64,000 bases of DNA from Cladopsammia gracilis (lineage: Eukaryota; Cnidaria; Anthozoa; Scleractinia; Dendrophylliidae): the NCBI GenBank assembly GCA_022457155.1, contig JAJGOT010000037.1, positions 2,167,001-2,231,000 of the forward strand. Reading direction: 5' to 3'. Position 1 is the first letter of the stretch, and the number at the start of each line of letters is the position of its first letter. A program made the position numbers and the translations under genes. A model generated the notes under the pieces. It was not told the DNA's origin. It searched no databases and saw only the letters and a program-made list of their open reading frames with translations. Positions 62,830-64,000 of this stretch are shown here, in pieces.

Positions 62830-63199
62830 TTAAATAGTGCACAGTTAAAAGCATGAACCAATTGTTTTGTAACATAGCCAAATCCAATGCAAAAAACGGA
62901 CAACAGTATCAGAAGTGATTGTTTGCGGTAAGCGAAAGATTAAGCAAAATAGGAATTGGTTTTATTTCAAATTTTCTGTTGAAAGCTTGAGTTTTATTTT
63001 ACTGCAGTTTAAATACAAAATTCTTTATTTTTAAAAAAGAAATAACGGTCAAGAATGGCACTTTTATTTATCAGCACATGCACTATCGGGATTTTGAGCA
63101 TGCTTACGTATACTGAATTTGATTGCGCGGCTCTGCTAGCTATGTTATAATATAAATTTTCAATTAGTATATATGCCAGTATGTGTTTCCATAGCTGAG

Positions 63200-63570
63200 A
63201 TTTCAACAGGGCTGAAATTTTGCTGTCAGTGATTACATGACAAATTTCAGCCCTGGCGCCAAGTTTGAAATTGTGCGGAAGTTTGATAACGAGAATCAAA
63301 ATAGCGTTGAAGATTCAACTGCACTTGCCCAAATTCACTTTTCAGCTCGGGCTGAAATTCTGATGCGATCACATGGCGAATTTCAGCCCGTTTGGCCAGG
63401 CTGAAAATTCCAGCCCGGTTTCTGAAACCGGGATGGAATTTTCAGCCCGGGCTGCAACTTTGTTCATGTAATCACTAACTTCATTTTAACAGGATTTATT
63501 TCGCAAGCTGGGCTGAAATCTCAGCCCGGTCAACCGGGCAGAACTCTCAGCCCGCGCTGAAATTCGTCAT
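63200..63570. repeat. Cluster of GGGCTGAAATTTCAGCCC hairpins
   Basis: At least eight half-sites of TTTCAGCCC/GGGCTGAAA in both orientations over 370 bp, nested as several hairpins. Probably repeated insertions of one foldback MITE into itself. Confidence 0.75.
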
Positions 63571-64000
63571 GACAGTAATCGGCCCCTAAAAGCCTTGTAA
63601 TTCCCACAGAACTTCTGCCTTGAACTGCCGTTAAATTTGAAAATTGTGATCATGAAAGCTTAACGAAGACAACTTCAGGCCCTACACCGTTAAACAAAGA
63701 TTATAGCTTACCTCTAACGTTTCTTCGACTATTTGACTCCATGGATCTACAGCTTCAAGAGCTGAATTTCCATCTGTAGCACGATCGAGATGATGCAAAA
63801 GATGATGAAGCGAAAGTCATCCGCTCAAATATACTCGATGCAAAGTAAGGCGAAGAAATAGAAGTTTCGGTCTCATCAACTACTTTCTTTAGCGAAGGAT
63901 AAAAGCAAAGTCCACCAGCAACGGACAAAAAATATCGCACCTTTCAAATTCTAATATGGCGGCACGCTCTCTCAAATGAGAATCCGCTGGCTCGACACAA
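63571..64000. other. No gene recognised
   Basis: Nothing above short-frame level; the last 200 bp contain a weak minus-strand frame (63,755-63,940) without motifs. Confidence 0.35.

Overview
The window is eukaryotic nuclear DNA, most likely from a cnidarian (coral or sea anemone). It has split genes with GT-AG introns, many short inverted-repeat transposons, LINE fragments, and a virus-like Polinton whose proteins resemble families I recall as multicopy in anthozoan genomes. The species assignment is inference.

Layout. 1-7.2 kb holds no intact gene, only a decayed transposon-associated ORF (about 2.6-3.46 kb) and a 5'-truncated LINE reverse transcriptase relic (5.34-6.12 kb). 7.19-11.2 kb is the body of a minus-strand LINE (endonuclease plus reverse transcriptase), split by a 0.9 kb insert. 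Its 5' end lies at 28.55-28.87 kb because a 17.35 kb Polinton/adintovirus-like element (11,199-28,548) has inserted into it, flanked by the duplicated target CCATG.

The Polinton is nearly complete. It carries protein-primed-type DNA polymerase B, a DDE integrase, a packaging ATPase, a probable double-jelly-roll major capsid protein, a probable minor capsid protein, several small membrane or virion proteins, a coiled-coil membrane protein, a VLTF3-like zinc-ribbon factor and a YqaJ/lambda-type exonuclease with a frameshift near its end. Its ends are long palindromes that fold into hairpins of about 100 bp. The polymerase and exonuclease start codons sit at the inner edges of the inverted repeats, so both genes share one promoter sequence. 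Almost every gene has a TATATA-type box a few to about 20 bases before its ATG. No adenain-like protease was recognised.

29-36 kb is a large imperfect palindrome (arms of about 2.6 and 3.4 kb) whose arms carry different later insertions. At 37.0-37.6 kb there are two minus-strand exons of a tyrosine kinase domain, followed by an internally deleted LINE (37.7-38.8 kb). From 38.9 to 41.7 kb there is a 10-bp-unit satellite that switches orientation once.

41.85-57.8 kb contains an SLC22-type organic ion transporter gene on the plus strand. I can trace ten coding exons with consistent splice phases. Exon 4 lacks one base in a T run, so the gene as written is frameshifted. Its introns are full of MITEs, two copies of a repeat with tRNA-like modules, and a 21-bp minisatellite that appears to be an amplified tRNA anticodon arm. 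57.8-64 kb is intergenic, with palindromic repeats and one broken AT-rich ORF.
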